From contig BTUU01000013.1 in assembly GCA_045863555.1 (NCBI GenBank), positions 1 to 64,000 of the forward strand: DNA of 64,000 nucleotides, written 5' to 3'. A program made the translations under genes and the position numbers. Within the stretch, counting starts at the first letter, position 1, and every line of letters starts with the position of its first letter. This DNA is from JACRLV01 sp045863555. Lineage in GTDB: Bacteria > Planctomycetota > Phycisphaerae > UBA1845 > Fen-1342. Shown here one piece after another: positions 41,556 to 50,022 of this stretch. The notes under the pieces are model-generated. The model worked only from the letters and a program-made list of their open reading frames with translations, searched no databases and was not told the origin of the DNA.

Positions 41556-42527
41556 CTACTTCGGCGCCGCTTCCTTCAGCGCCTTTTCGATCGCCGCGAT
41601 GTCGTCGTTCGTCAGGTTCTTCTTCGTCGTCTGGAGCATTTTCACGAAGTGGGCGATCTCCTCCGGCGCGGCCGGATAGCCGACGTTGCCTTTCGGGCCG
41701 TCGGATGTGGCTAGCGGCTTGCCTTCGTGGTCGAGGAACGCGAACCAGGGGATACCGCCCTTCTCGTCCTTGCGATAACGCTGGGCGACCTCTTTGGCGT
41801 TCGTCATGCGGTCCATATCGATTTTCACATCCACGAAGTCCTTGGCGAGCAGCTTCTCGATTTCGGGGCGGGCCATGAAGTCTTCAAGGCGGTGGCAATA
41901 GACGCACCACGGAGCGCCGAAGTGCAGGAACACACGCTTGCCGTCGGAGGCTGCCTTCGAGAGCGCGGCCTTCAGCTCCGCCTCGGCATCGACCGCGGCC
42001 GCCTTGTTCTTGTCGAGGAATGCGGCGACTTTCTTCGGATCGTGCTTGTCGCCGTCTTCGAGCGAGCCCGTGTCCTGGTTCGTGACGACCTTGCCGTCCC
42101 CGTCGAGCACCGTCAGAAACGGCACGCCGTTTTTCTTCGGGTCCGCCTCGTACTTGGCGGCGATGTCCATGTTCTTGTCGAATTTTCCGATGTCGACGCT
42201 GACGAGCTGGTATTCGTACTTCAGCGTCTTGGCGATGGCCTTGTCGCTCTGGAAGAGGCCATGCAGCTTGATGCACCAATGGCACCAGTTTCCGCCGTAG
42301 ACCACCAGAACCCGCGAATGATCGCGACCGGCCTTCTTGATGGCCGCGCCGATCTGGGCCTTGGCGTCGGCCGCCTCGTCGTAGACTTTCGCGGGCTTTT
42401 CCTGCGCGGGTTTCGCGGCTTCTCCGCCGGCCGGGCGAAGCGGGGTCGCCGGGACGGGTTTGGCTTCCTGCGCGGTGGCGAGGGAGGCGAGCAGGGCTGC
42501 GAGCGTCAGTCTGAGTACGCGGACCAT
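41556..42527 (-). CDS. Secreted protein with two thioredoxin-like domains
   Basis: This 323-residue protein has a signal peptide (LRLTLAALLASLATA) and two thioredoxin folds. The first (about 45-170) has GGNWCHWCIKLH (CHWC). The second (about 185-300) has GAPWCVYCHRLEDF (CVYC) and KGGIPWFAFLDHEGK with the cis-Pro. Both active sites look intact. It probably acts as an envelope disulfide oxidoreductase or DsbD/TlpA-like reductant. AAGGAG lies before ATG 42527. It is monocistronic between REP-type repeats. Confidence 0.85.
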   Translation of the reverse strand: MVRVLRLTLAALLASLATAQEAKPVPATPLRPAGGEAAKPAQEKPAKVYDEAADAKAQIGAAIKKAGRDHSRVLVVYGGNWCHWCIKLHGLFQSDKAIAKTLKYEYQLVSVDIGKFDKNMDIAAKYEADPKKNGVPFLTVLDGDGKVVTNQDTGSLEDGDKHDPKKVAAFLDKNKAAAVDAEAELKAALSKAASDGKRVFLHFGAPWCVYCHRLEDFMARPEIEKLLAKDFVDVKIDMDRMTNAKEVAQRYRKDEKGGIPWFAFLDHEGKPLATSDGPKGNVGYPAAPEEIAHFVKMLQTTKKNLTNDDIAAIEKALKEAAPK

Positions 42528-42895
42528 GGGACTGCTCCTTGAACGGGCGTTGATGGCCATGAAGAGGATACCCGCGCTCGCGGGATTTCTCCTCCGGCGG
42601 GTGCGGGTGAGGCTGCCGGCCGATTTCTGTCGCCCCGTTCCGGGGCTCAAATACCACCGGATTATTCCCACGGCTTGCGCCGTGGGCAACAATCTGCCGC
42701 CCTCCGGGCTAGGAGCCGCCGCCCTTCGGGCTAAGAGCCGCCGTCCAGGCGGTCACGCGCTCCGACGGTCGCCGCGGCGGAGCGGCAGTTGCCGTTCCGC
42801 GGGGCATTGGATAACTTGGCCCGAGTCTCGGCGACACTCATGCGGGCGAACGTGCGGGCCGCCACGGCGGCCGGCGAAGGGCGGACAGGCGGGTC
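42528..42895. other. Intergenic region with palindromic repeats
   Basis: These 368 bases carry no convincing gene. At about 42635-42735 lies cccacggc-ttgc-gccgtggg followed by caacaatctgccgccctccgggct and a second cggct...gagccgcc segment, a pattern of dispersed REP-type repeats. The remainder shows nothing recognisable. Confidence 0.55.
42667..42735. repeat. REP-type palindrome cccacggc-ttgc-gccgtggg with trailing gccgcc repeats
   Basis: There is a perfect 8-bp stem with a 4-base loop, then two similar blocks (ctgccgccctccgggctagga and ccgccgcccttcgggctaaga, both near 20 bases). Confidence 0.7.
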
Positions 42896-43645
42896 ATGGC
42901 TGGACATTCCCATTGGGCGCGGATCAAGCGGGCGAAGGCGGTCACGGATGCGCGGCGCGGGCGGGCGTGGGGGCGGCTGTCGCGGGCGATCATCGTCGCG
43001 GCCCGGGGCGGGGGCGGCGATCCGGAGTCGAACCTCGCGCTGCGGTACGCGATCGACGCGGCGCGGGCCGAGAACATGCCCCGCGACACGATCGAGCGGG
43101 CGATCAAGAAGGGCACGGGCGATCTCGGAGGGGTGCAGTACGAAGAGTTGACGTACGAAGGCTACGGCCCCGGCGGCGCGTCGTTCCTCTGCCAGGCGCT
43201 GACGGACAATCGCACCCGGACGGCCGGCGAGATCAAGAATCTGTGCGAGCACAACAACGGAAATCTCGCGGCGCCCGGCGCGGTCGCGCGGCTCTTTACG
43301 AAACGCGGGCTGTTCATCATCGCGCCGTCGGCCGCGACGGAAGACCGGCTGATGGAACTGGCCTTGGAGGTCGGCGCGGACGATGTGCGGTTCGTGGATG
43401 AGGCGTTCGAACTTTCGTGCGATCCGGGGCTGTTCGGCGCGGTCCGCGACGCCCTCGCCGCGGCGAAGATCGCGGTCGAGAGTGCGGAACTGACGATGAT
43501 TCCGTCGATGATGGTGCCGCTGACGGGTGAGGCGGCCGAGAAGATGATGAAACTCGTCCAGGCGCTCGAGGACCAGGACGACGTACAGAACGTCTACTCG
43601 AACGCGGACATTTCGTCGGAAGAGATGGACAAATTCGCGAAATAG
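42896..43645 (+). CDS. yebC: YebC/PmpR family DNA/ribosome-associated regulator
   Basis: This 249-residue protein has the family opening MAGHSHWARIKRAKA, then NMPRDTIERAIKKGTGDLGG, YEGYGPGG and TRTAGEIKNLCEHNNGNLAAPGAV. The C-terminal part ends with VYSNADI. YebC proteins act as transcriptional regulators, and YebC2-type members relieve ribosome stalling at polyproline. The sequence does not say which role applies. No Shine-Dalgarno is seen directly upstream. Confidence 0.95.
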   Translation: MAGHSHWARIKRAKAVTDARRGRAWGRLSRAIIVAARGGGGDPESNLALRYAIDAARAENMPRDTIERAIKKGTGDLGGVQYEELTYEGYGPGGASFLCQALTDNRTRTAGEIKNLCEHNNGNLAAPGAVARLFTKRGLFIIAPSAATEDRLMELALEVGADDVRFVDEAFELSCDPGLFGAVRDALAAAKIAVESAELTMIPSMMVPLTGEAAEKMMKLVQALEDQDDVQNVYSNADISSEEMDKFAK

Positions 43646-43726
43646 CGGCGGATTTGCGCGGGTTTCGACCGATTTCGCGGCGTACGGCCGTCTGCGCTTT
43701 CTGAGCCGTTCCCCAGGAGTTAAAGG

Positions 43727-44782
43727 ATGCGTCCAGTCCATTGCGGGATCGTTGTCGGCGCTTTCCTGTTGCTGGCCGCAGCAGCCGCACCGGCGGAGGA
43801 CCTTGTGCCGCCGCGGGGTGAATCGGGCCAGACGCTGGTCGCGACGAAGGCGGACCTCGACGCGGGCGAGATTTATCACATCTATCCGGGCGAGGATACG
43901 CAGGTCGCGGTTCTTTCCGACGCGCAGTTGCAGCGGACGGTCGTGGCCGGCCGGCGCGTCGTGGGATATTTCGTGTCGCCCTTTGACCGGGGTCCGAATG
44001 ATCCGCCGATCAGCGGGGGGTATGGCCGACTGCCGGTGGCGTCGCTGGACTGCGGAATCAGTCCGTATCGCGATGTGTGGCTCGGGCCAGCGCTGCTTGA
44101 TGCGGAGAAGCACCCCGAGATCACATTTCGGATTCTGAAGGTCGAGGACGTGAAGCGCACCGGCGGCCCGAAGCCGCCGGAGGAATTCACGCTGACGCTC
44201 GAGACGGAGCTGGTCGTGAAGGGGCAGGCGGTCAAGGTCCGCTCGGCGGCCGAAGTCCGCGTGATTCCGTTTACGTTCCGGACGATGGCCCGCTATCCGG
44301 GCGATCTGCTGACACTGCGGACGTCGTTTACCCTGCCTCTGGCGGATCTGGGGCTCAAGAAGCCGGACCGGCAGTGGGAAGATCGCATGGCGGGGGAGTT
44401 GAAGTTTGACGTTTTTCTGCTGGCGAACACGGTGCCGCCGGACAAGTCGCTCGACCCGGCGCTGAAGCAGCCGGTGAATGTGCGGCACCTGCGGATGATG
44501 ACCGAGCTGCGCGATTTTGACCGGCCGGATGCGGGTTATTCGCTGGCGCGGGGGCTGATGAAGGATGCGTGGGAGGATGCGGCGGCGCTGAATCGGATTG
44601 CGCTGGAGGTGGCGACGGAGGACGGGATCCGGCGGCGGGATTTCGGGCTGGCGCTGGAGGCGGCGCGGCGGGCGTGCGAGCTGACGGGGGAGAAGGACGC
44701 GGCGATGGTGGAGACGCGCAAACGGGTCGAGGCGCTGGCCGGTGCGCCGACGAGTCAGCCGGGCGCCGACGCCGTGCGCTGA
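43727..44782 (+). CDS. Secreted YceI-like lipid-binding-fold protein
   Basis: This 351-residue protein has a signal peptide (VVGAFLLLAAAAAPA). Residues about 40-240 resemble the YceI beta-barrel: LPVASLDCGISPYRDVWLG, HPEITFRILKVEDV, LTLETELVVKGQAVKV, LRTSFTLPLADLGL. YceI proteins bind isoprenoid-type lipids. The last 100 residues are helical, without known motif (LEAARRACELTGEKDA). AGGAG stands 9 bases before the ATG. An alternative is a YceI-fold protein with another ligand. Confidence 0.7.
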   Translation: MRPVHCGIVVGAFLLLAAAAAPAEDLVPPRGESGQTLVATKADLDAGEIYHIYPGEDTQVAVLSDAQLQRTVVAGRRVVGYFVSPFDRGPNDPPISGGYGRLPVASLDCGISPYRDVWLGPALLDAEKHPEITFRILKVEDVKRTGGPKPPEEFTLTLETELVVKGQAVKVRSAAEVRVIPFTFRTMARYPGDLLTLRTSFTLPLADLGLKKPDRQWEDRMAGELKFDVFLLANTVPPDKSLDPALKQPVNVRHLRMMTELRDFDRPDAGYSLARGLMKDAWEDAAALNRIALEVATEDGIRRRDFGLALEAARRACELTGEKDAAMVETRKRVEALAGAPTSQPGADAVR

Positions 44783-44904
44783 TCACGAAGGAATCGCCTA
44801 CCGGCTGGAAATAATCCCGCCCGAAGCAATAATAGCGCTGTAGTACCGAGCGACAGGGACGTCCTGCATCCGCTCTTACCGGCTGCGCGAAGCGAGGTGG
44901 GACC

Positions 44905-45654
44905 ATGCTTTACGCCGCGCTGACCTTCTGGCTGCTCGTCATCGTCTTCAGCGCCTGGGGCGTTCACTGGCTGTGGAGCCGGATGATCAAGCCGCGCGCC
45001 GTCAACACGATCCTGTTGCCCGGCACGCTCGTCGCACAGCTCGGCCATGTAATGGGGCTGCTGGTCACGGGCAATTCCGTCCAGAATACGACGCTGATGG
45101 GAGATGACGACGAGGGTGAGCCGCAGTCGGAGACGCCTGAAAAGAGCCGGCTGCCCGTCATCGGTCCGATCGTCATCGCGCTGCTGCCGCTGGCGGCGTG
45201 CGCGCTGGGGCTCTACTGGGCGGCCGAGTGGTGGGGCCAGGGCGTGATCGCCCGGCTGGGCGAGCCGCGCGTCGCGGCGGCACTGCCGACGTCGCTGGCG
45301 GCGTTCTGGGCGCTGCTGCGCGAGAGCCTGACCGTCACCGAGAGCATGGTGAACGCGATCATCCACGCCGACTGGACGCAGTGGCCGACGATCGTCTTCG
45401 TCTATCTCTCGGTGTGCCTGACCGTGCGCATGACGCCGTTTGAGGGCAACCGGCGCGGAGCGATCGGGGCGATTCTCTTTTCGGGACTCACGATCGGCGC
45501 TCTCGCGGCGCTGATCCCGAGCATCCGCGATTTCACGCTTCAGACCTGGCCGGTCCTCAGCTTCGCGGTCGGGATGCTGCTCTTTCTGCTGCTGGCGTCG
45601 CTGCTCATCAGCGGCGTGGTGGGATTGGTCAAAATCCTGGCAAAGAACGAGTGA
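44905..45654 (+). CDS. Multi-spanning membrane protein, possibly a degenerate M50-like protein
   Basis: This 249-residue protein has about five membrane segments. The stretch LLPGTLVAQLGHVMGLLVTG has the shape of the M50 zinc-protease helix (usually HELGHxxxxxxxG), but the catalytic His-Glu pair reads Ala-Gln while the second His is kept. If related, it would be a non-catalytic relative. ATG 44905 has GAGGTGGG upstream. Role unknown; it is convergent with the TPR gene. Confidence 0.55.
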   Translation: MLYAALTFWLLVIVFSAWGVHWLWSRMIKPRAVNTILLPGTLVAQLGHVMGLLVTGNSVQNTTLMGDDDEGEPQSETPEKSRLPVIGPIVIALLPLAACALGLYWAAEWWGQGVIARLGEPRVAAALPTSLAAFWALLRESLTVTESMVNAIIHADWTQWPTIVFVYLSVCLTVRMTPFEGNRRGAIGAILFSGLTIGALAALIPSIRDFTLQTWPVLSFAVGMLLFLLLASLLISGVVGLVKILAKNE

Positions 45655-45679
45655 CGTCGCGGTCCGGCGCGGTGACGAG

Positions 45680-47206
45680 TCAATCCGTCGCGGACGCGAG
45701 CTGGTCGATCTCATCGGGCGGGATAAGCCGCGCGATGACGGGAACTTTTTTCGCCTGTTCCGCGAGCGCGGCATCGAGCTGGACGGCCGTGCGCAGCGCG
45801 GCGCGCGTCTCCGCGGCGCGGGATGACTTGGCGTGCACGATTGCGAGCAGAAAGTGAGCGCTGGACCGGCGCGGATTCGCCCTCGTGGCCGCCGCGAGGT
45901 TCTTCTCCGCTGAGGACAGCGCCCGCCGCGCCGCGGCCGCATCGCCCGATCCCGCGGCGTCGGCCGCGGCCAGGTCGAGCTGCGCCAGGCCTTCCAGCGC
46001 CGCGGCGGATTGGCGGCCGGCGCCGACGGCAGCGGCGAACCATTTCCGAGCCTCGGCCGGAGAGCCGGTCCGCATCTCGATGACGCCGCGCCAGTACGCG
46101 GCGGCCGGCGGGACTGGCACAACGGTGATGCGTGCGAGCGCCGCCTTTGCCGCTTCGAACTGGCGGGCCTCGGTCAGCGCGGCCGCCTGGAGGATGAGCA
46201 GGTCGACATCGGCGGGTCTTTCGTCCAGCAGCGCGGCGATGACAGCGAGCGCGTCGGTGTGGCGGCCGGTGTGGACCAGGAGCGTGGCGAGCCGTTGCTG
46301 TGCGGGGGGCGAGGTGCGCACGGCGGGCTCGGCGGCGGCGATCCAGCGTTCGAGCGGCTTCCACGCCTCGATCGCGATGCAGGTGTCGCCGATCGCGGCG
46401 AGCGATGCGGCGTCGAGCCGGGCGGAGGGCGAGACGGAGTCGATGGCGTCCGCGGCGGCGTCGAGATCGTCCTGGGCGGCCGCACAGATCGCGAGAATGA
46501 GGAGGGCGGCGGTGGGCGGGGTCGGAGAGGCATCGACCCAGAGGATCGCGTGGGCGAAGGCCTCGGTGAGTGCGCCCGATTCGAAGGCCAGGCGGGCCGC
46601 GATCTCATCGTCGACGGCGGCCGGGTCCGGCGCCTCGGCCGCGGCGCGACCGAAGGCGGCGGCCCGCTGGTCGTCGCCGGTCAATTGGGCGAGCAACCGG
46701 AGCCGCGCCAGCGACGCGGCGGAGAGGCTGGCGTCTGCCGCGGTCTGCGATTCCGCGCGCGTGAGCAGCGCGGCTGCGCGATCGGGGCGGCGCGGGCGCA
46801 GGAAAATCGAGCCGCTGCGGGCGGCGGCACCGCCGACAATCGCGTCGAACTCGGCCGCGATCTCGTCGTCATCGAGGGGCGGCGGTGCGGCCGGTCGGGA
46901 GGTCTGCGGTTCACGGGCGAATTCGGCGGAGCTTTCTGTGGCCGGCTGGGTTGCGCGCGGCGGCGTGAGCGCGGGGGGCGGCACGGCGGCGAGCGATTCG
47001 ATGCGCCGCGTCAGTTCGTCGAGCTGGGCCTGCTGGCGGTTGAGGGCGTCTGCGTGGCGGCGCAGCTGGCCGATTCCGAGCAGGGTGAGGACGGCGAGGA
47101 GAGCGATGATGAGCAGCGTGCTGAGCAGCCAGGCGACGAAGAGCCGCTCGAGCGGGCTGGACGAAGGGCGCGGGGCGGAGGCGGGCTGAGGCCGGCGTTG
47201 ATTCAT
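45680..47206 (-). CDS. TPR-like membrane-anchored protein
   Basis: This 508-residue protein has a membrane helix at about 23-45 (FVAWLLSTLLIIALLAVLTLL), a short coiled segment (ALNRQQAQLDELTRRIESL) and an Ala-rich array of helical TPR-type repeats (about 135-490), e.g. AKAALARITVVPVPPAAAYW and AEKNLAAATRANPRRSSAHF. It is probably a scaffold on the outer face or in the cytoplasm. It is last in the run dnaJ-like, 47654 gene and this gene, with 13-bp spacing. Confidence 0.7.
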   Translation of the reverse strand: MNQRRPQPASAPRPSSSPLERLFVAWLLSTLLIIALLAVLTLLGIGQLRRHADALNRQQAQLDELTRRIESLAAVPPPALTPPRATQPATESSAEFAREPQTSRPAAPPPLDDDEIAAEFDAIVGGAAARSGSIFLRPRRPDRAAALLTRAESQTAADASLSAASLARLRLLAQLTGDDQRAAAFGRAAAEAPDPAAVDDEIAARLAFESGALTEAFAHAILWVDASPTPPTAALLILAICAAAQDDLDAAADAIDSVSPSARLDAASLAAIGDTCIAIEAWKPLERWIAAAEPAVRTSPPAQQRLATLLVHTGRHTDALAVIAALLDERPADVDLLILQAAALTEARQFEAAKAALARITVVPVPPAAAYWRGVIEMRTGSPAEARKWFAAAVGAGRQSAAALEGLAQLDLAAADAAGSGDAAAARRALSSAEKNLAAATRANPRRSSAHFLLAIVHAKSSRAAETRAALRTAVQLDAALAEQAKKVPVIARLIPPDEIDQLASATD

Positions 47207-47219
47207 GGGAAGCTCGCGG

Positions 47220-47654
47220 TCAGGAGGCGGGGCCCGGGGGATCGGGGCGCGGTTCGCCGCCGGGGTCGGGGGGCGGGTCCTCGCGGAGAGCGTCCTCGAT
47301 CTGCGCTTCGGTCAGGCGATAGCTGCCCCACGCGTCGACGTACTTGGTTTCGCGCGGCGGGGTTCCGCGGTCGACGAGCATCCGGCCGACGCGGACCATC
47401 AGGTAAGAGCCGACAAGAAAGGCGAGGAACAGGACGAAGGTGATGACCAGCGCCGAGAAGAGAGCGAAGGGCTTCGCGAACGGCGACGGCTCGTCGACGG
47501 TCTCGTCGCTTCCGTCGAGGGGCATGGGCCCGAGTTCCTGGACGCGCTGCATCCAGACGAGGTAGAGGATCCCGACGGCCGCGAGCGACAGTCCGATGAC
47601 GATGAACGCTCCGGCGAACCGGCTCTCCTGCGGTGAGTCGACGTCCTGGGCCAT
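47220..47654 (-). CDS. Small two-helix membrane protein
   Basis: This 144-residue protein has helices at about 13-35 (AGAFIVIGLSLAAVGILYLVW) and 65-87 (LFSALVITFVLFLAFLVGSYL). A soluble tail follows with DAWGSYRLTEAQIEDALRED and a Pro/Gly-rich end. No domain was recognised. It lies 3 bp after the DnaJ-like gene and 13 bp before the TPR gene, so it is very likely translated with both. Confidence 0.65.
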   Translation of the reverse strand: MAQDVDSPQESRFAGAFIVIGLSLAAVGILYLVWMQRVQELGPMPLDGSDETVDEPSPFAKPFALFSALVITFVLFLAFLVGSYLMVRVGRMLVDRGTPPRETKYVDAWGSYRLTEAQIEDALREDPPPDPGGEPRPDPPGPAS

Positions 47655-47657
47655 CCA

Positions 47658-48608
47658 TCAGGGCCCCCACCCGAGCCCGGCGCGCGGACTGGGGCCGAAT
47701 TCGGCGGCTTCCTCCGCGACGAGCTGCTTCAATCGCGGAGATGGCTCGCGCGGGGCGACGATCTTCAGCACGGCGTACATGTCGCCCGTCTCGCCCGACG
47801 GTTTTGCGAAGCCCCGGCCGCGGAGGCGCAGCCGCATCCCGCTCGACGCGCCGGGCGGGATTGTGAGCTGCGCCCGGCCGTCGAGGGTCGGGATCTCAAT
47901 CTTCGCACCGAGAACGGCCTCCGGGATCGAGAGCGGGACGTCGAGGAGAACGTCGAGACCGTCGCGGCGGAAGAAGGAATGGGGGCGGACGCGGATGCGG
48001 ATGAGCAGGTCACCGCGGCCGTCCATGTCGGGCTGTCCCCTGCCGCGGACCCGAATCACCTGGCCGTCGGCGACGGCACGGGGAATGCGCACCTCGATGT
48101 GCTCGGGGGTGGCATCGCCGGCGTGGAGCATCAGCTCGCGGGTGGTTCCGTGGGCGGATTCTTCGAACGAGATTTCGAGCGTGTGTTCCGGGGCGGGCGC
48201 CGGGGCGGGGCGCTGCGGGGCGGCGCGGCCGCGGCGGGAGCGCGAGCGGGTAGCGGTTGCGGCCCCGCCGCGGCTGAAGAACGCCTCGAAGATGGAACCG
48301 AGATCGCCCATGGAACTGAAGTCGACGTTGCCGGCGTTCTCAAAGGGGTGGCGGCCGGACTGGGCCCAGGTCTGGTAGTTCGGCGCGGGCCCGCCAGCGC
48401 CGAACTGGTCGAACTGGCGGCGGCGATCAGCGTCGCCGAGGACGTCGTAGGCGGCCTGGATTTCCTTGAAGCGCGCTTCGGCTTTTTTGTCGCCGCGGTT
48501 CCGGTCGGGGTGAAATTCCTTCGCGAGGCGGCGATAGGCGCGTTTGATTTCGTCGGCCGTCGCCGATTTCGCGACGCCGAGGATTTCATACGGGTCTTTG
48601 GGCGTCAT
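47658..48608 (-). CDS. DnaJ-like co-chaperone without zinc domain (CbpA type)
   Basis: This 316-residue protein has a J domain (residues about 5-70) with His33-Pro34-Asp35 and a Gly/Phe-type linker (DLGSIFEAFFSRGG). Two C-terminal substrate-binding domains follow (LEISFEESAHGTTREL, IPRAVADGQVIRVRGRGQP, RPHSFFRRDGLDVLLDVPLS). The CxxCxGxG zinc repeats are absent, as in CbpA. It would stimulate DnaK ATPase. The upstream gene (48648-49889) is 39 bp away. Confidence 0.92.
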   Translation of the reverse strand: MTPKDPYEILGVAKSATADEIKRAYRRLAKEFHPDRNRGDKKAEARFKEIQAAYDVLGDADRRRQFDQFGAGGPAPNYQTWAQSGRHPFENAGNVDFSSMGDLGSIFEAFFSRGGAATATRSRSRRGRAAPQRPAPAPAPEHTLEISFEESAHGTTRELMLHAGDATPEHIEVRIPRAVADGQVIRVRGRGQPDMDGRGDLLIRIRVRPHSFFRRDGLDVLLDVPLSIPEAVLGAKIEIPTLDGRAQLTIPPGASSGMRLRLRGRGFAKPSGETGDMYAVLKIVAPREPSPRLKQLVAEEAAEFGPSPRAGLGWGP

Positions 48609-48647
48609 TGGACCTTCGGCGGCCTGCGATCAAACCGGCCGGTCGCG

Positions 48648-49889
48648 TCAGCAGGGCAACTTGACCAGTTCTCGTTTTGCTTCGTCGGCATAGGTTGTAT
48701 CGTGGTACTCGCTCATGACTTTTTCGAGGAGGGCCTTGGCTTCCTTGCAGCGGCCCTGGGCGTTGAGGCTGCGGGCCTGGCTGAGGAGGTCGGCCGCCTC
48801 GGTGGCCTGGCGGTCGATGACGTACTGCCAGGCGACCGGGATGCCTTTCATGCGTTCGACCATGGCCTTGGCGTGTTCTGCGACCTCGCTGGCGGCGTGC
48901 TTGGTCAGGATCTCGTCGAGCTTCATGTATGCATCGGCGATGCGTTTCTGCTTGACGAGTTCGCGGGCCTCGCGGAAGAGCTTGTACGCGACGTCCTCGC
49001 TGGCATAGGTTTCGACGGCCTTCTTGTAGCCGTCGTTCTCCTTCATGAGCGTTTCGTGCCGCCGGCGGGCGTCCTTTGAGACCTGGAGACCCTGGAAGGT
49101 GCGTGAGACCTGGCGGGTGATCTCGGCGGCCTCCTTGAATTTCTTTTCATCGAGCAGGGCGTCGATGCGGCGGAGGCGTTCGTAGCCGACCAGGTTCATG
49201 AGGTCGATCATCGCCATGGCTTCGCTCTTGAGCTTGTCGCCGAGGACGGAGCGTTCGAGGGCGTCGCGCGTCTCGCGGGCGGCGTCGGCGAATTTCTCCT
49301 CGCGGATGAACTCGCGGGCCTTTCGGATCTGCTGGATCGCGATGCGGGCCTCGGCCGGGTGGGTGCGCGTGGGCGGGCTGTTGTTGAGCATCTGGCTGAC
49401 CTGGTTGAGCCAGCCGTTCATGTCCTGGGGCTGGCCTTTGAATGCGACCTTGCCCTCGGTGTCGATGACGACGACGCCCCAGCCGCCCTCGAAGCCGTAT
49501 TCCTCAGCGCCTTTCGAGCCGCACCCGACGGGGAAGAAGACCTTGTTCGATTTGACGAGCGGTTCGGTCGTCTTGCGATCGGCGTCGGTGAGGCCGATGG
49601 TGACGATTCCGCCGGTCGTGCCGATGCCGGGGTTGTTGGCGTACATGTTGATATACGGGAGCACGACGGCCGCGCCGTCATGCCACGAGACCCAGAACAC
49701 GAGGACGACGACGAGGCCGCGAAGCTCGGAGAGGGATGGCACCTCGGCCCCGGCGTCGAGAATCCACTCCTTCGCTTCGATATCCGGCGCGAAGTCGCCG
49801 ACCTTGGGGCCGCGCTCCTGCGTCTGGGCCTGAGCGAAACCGGGAACGAGAGCGAGCAGACAAAGCGCGATGATGGCCGATTTGCGCAT
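48648..49889 (-). CDS. Secreted thioredoxin-fold protein lacking the CxxC site, with helical repeats
   Basis: This 413-residue protein has a signal peptide (IIALCLLALVPGFAQA). A peroxiredoxin/TlpA-like fold follows (PKVGDFAPDIEAKEWI, VVLVFWVSWHDGAAVVLPYI). The usual CxxC is replaced by SWHDG, so dithiol chemistry is not expected. The C-terminal 240 residues are helical repeats (REFIREEKFADAARETRDAL, KEAKALLEKVMSEYHDTTYA). It may bind or scaffold partners. GGGAGG precedes ATG 49889. A TAGAAT -10 box lies at 49953-49958. Confidence 0.7.
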   Translation of the reverse strand: MRKSAIIALCLLALVPGFAQAQTQERGPKVGDFAPDIEAKEWILDAGAEVPSLSELRGLVVVLVFWVSWHDGAAVVLPYINMYANNPGIGTTGGIVTIGLTDADRKTTEPLVKSNKVFFPVGCGSKGAEEYGFEGGWGVVVIDTEGKVAFKGQPQDMNGWLNQVSQMLNNSPPTRTHPAEARIAIQQIRKAREFIREEKFADAARETRDALERSVLGDKLKSEAMAMIDLMNLVGYERLRRIDALLDEKKFKEAAEITRQVSRTFQGLQVSKDARRRHETLMKENDGYKKAVETYASEDVAYKLFREARELVKQKRIADAYMKLDEILTKHAASEVAEHAKAMVERMKGIPVAWQYVIDRQATEAADLLSQARSLNAQGRCKEAKALLEKVMSEYHDTTYADEAKRELVKLPC

Positions 49890-49952
49890 CGAAACCTCCC
49901 AATGGAGCACCGGACTCCCCCGGCTCGGGGAGCGCCCACCGAAACCACCCAG

Positions 49953-49958
49953 ATTCTA
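49953..49958 (-). promoter_or_regulatory. Extended -10 box TGTTAGAAT
   Basis: TAGAAT with an upstream TG (TGT-TAGAAT) on the minus strand, 63 bases before the start of the 49889 gene. It is back-to-back with the holA box. Confidence 0.45.
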
Positions 49959-50009
49959 ACACGAAAACGGGCCCCGAGACAGGGTCGCCCCGTTCCGGCG
50001 GCCGGCCGG

Positions 50010-50015
50010 TAGAAT
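50010..50015 (+). promoter_or_regulatory. -10 box TAGAAT, leaderless start of holA
   Basis: TAGAAT, seven bases and then ATG 50023, with no ribosome site between. Confidence 0.45.
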
Positions 50016-50022
50016 CCGCCTT

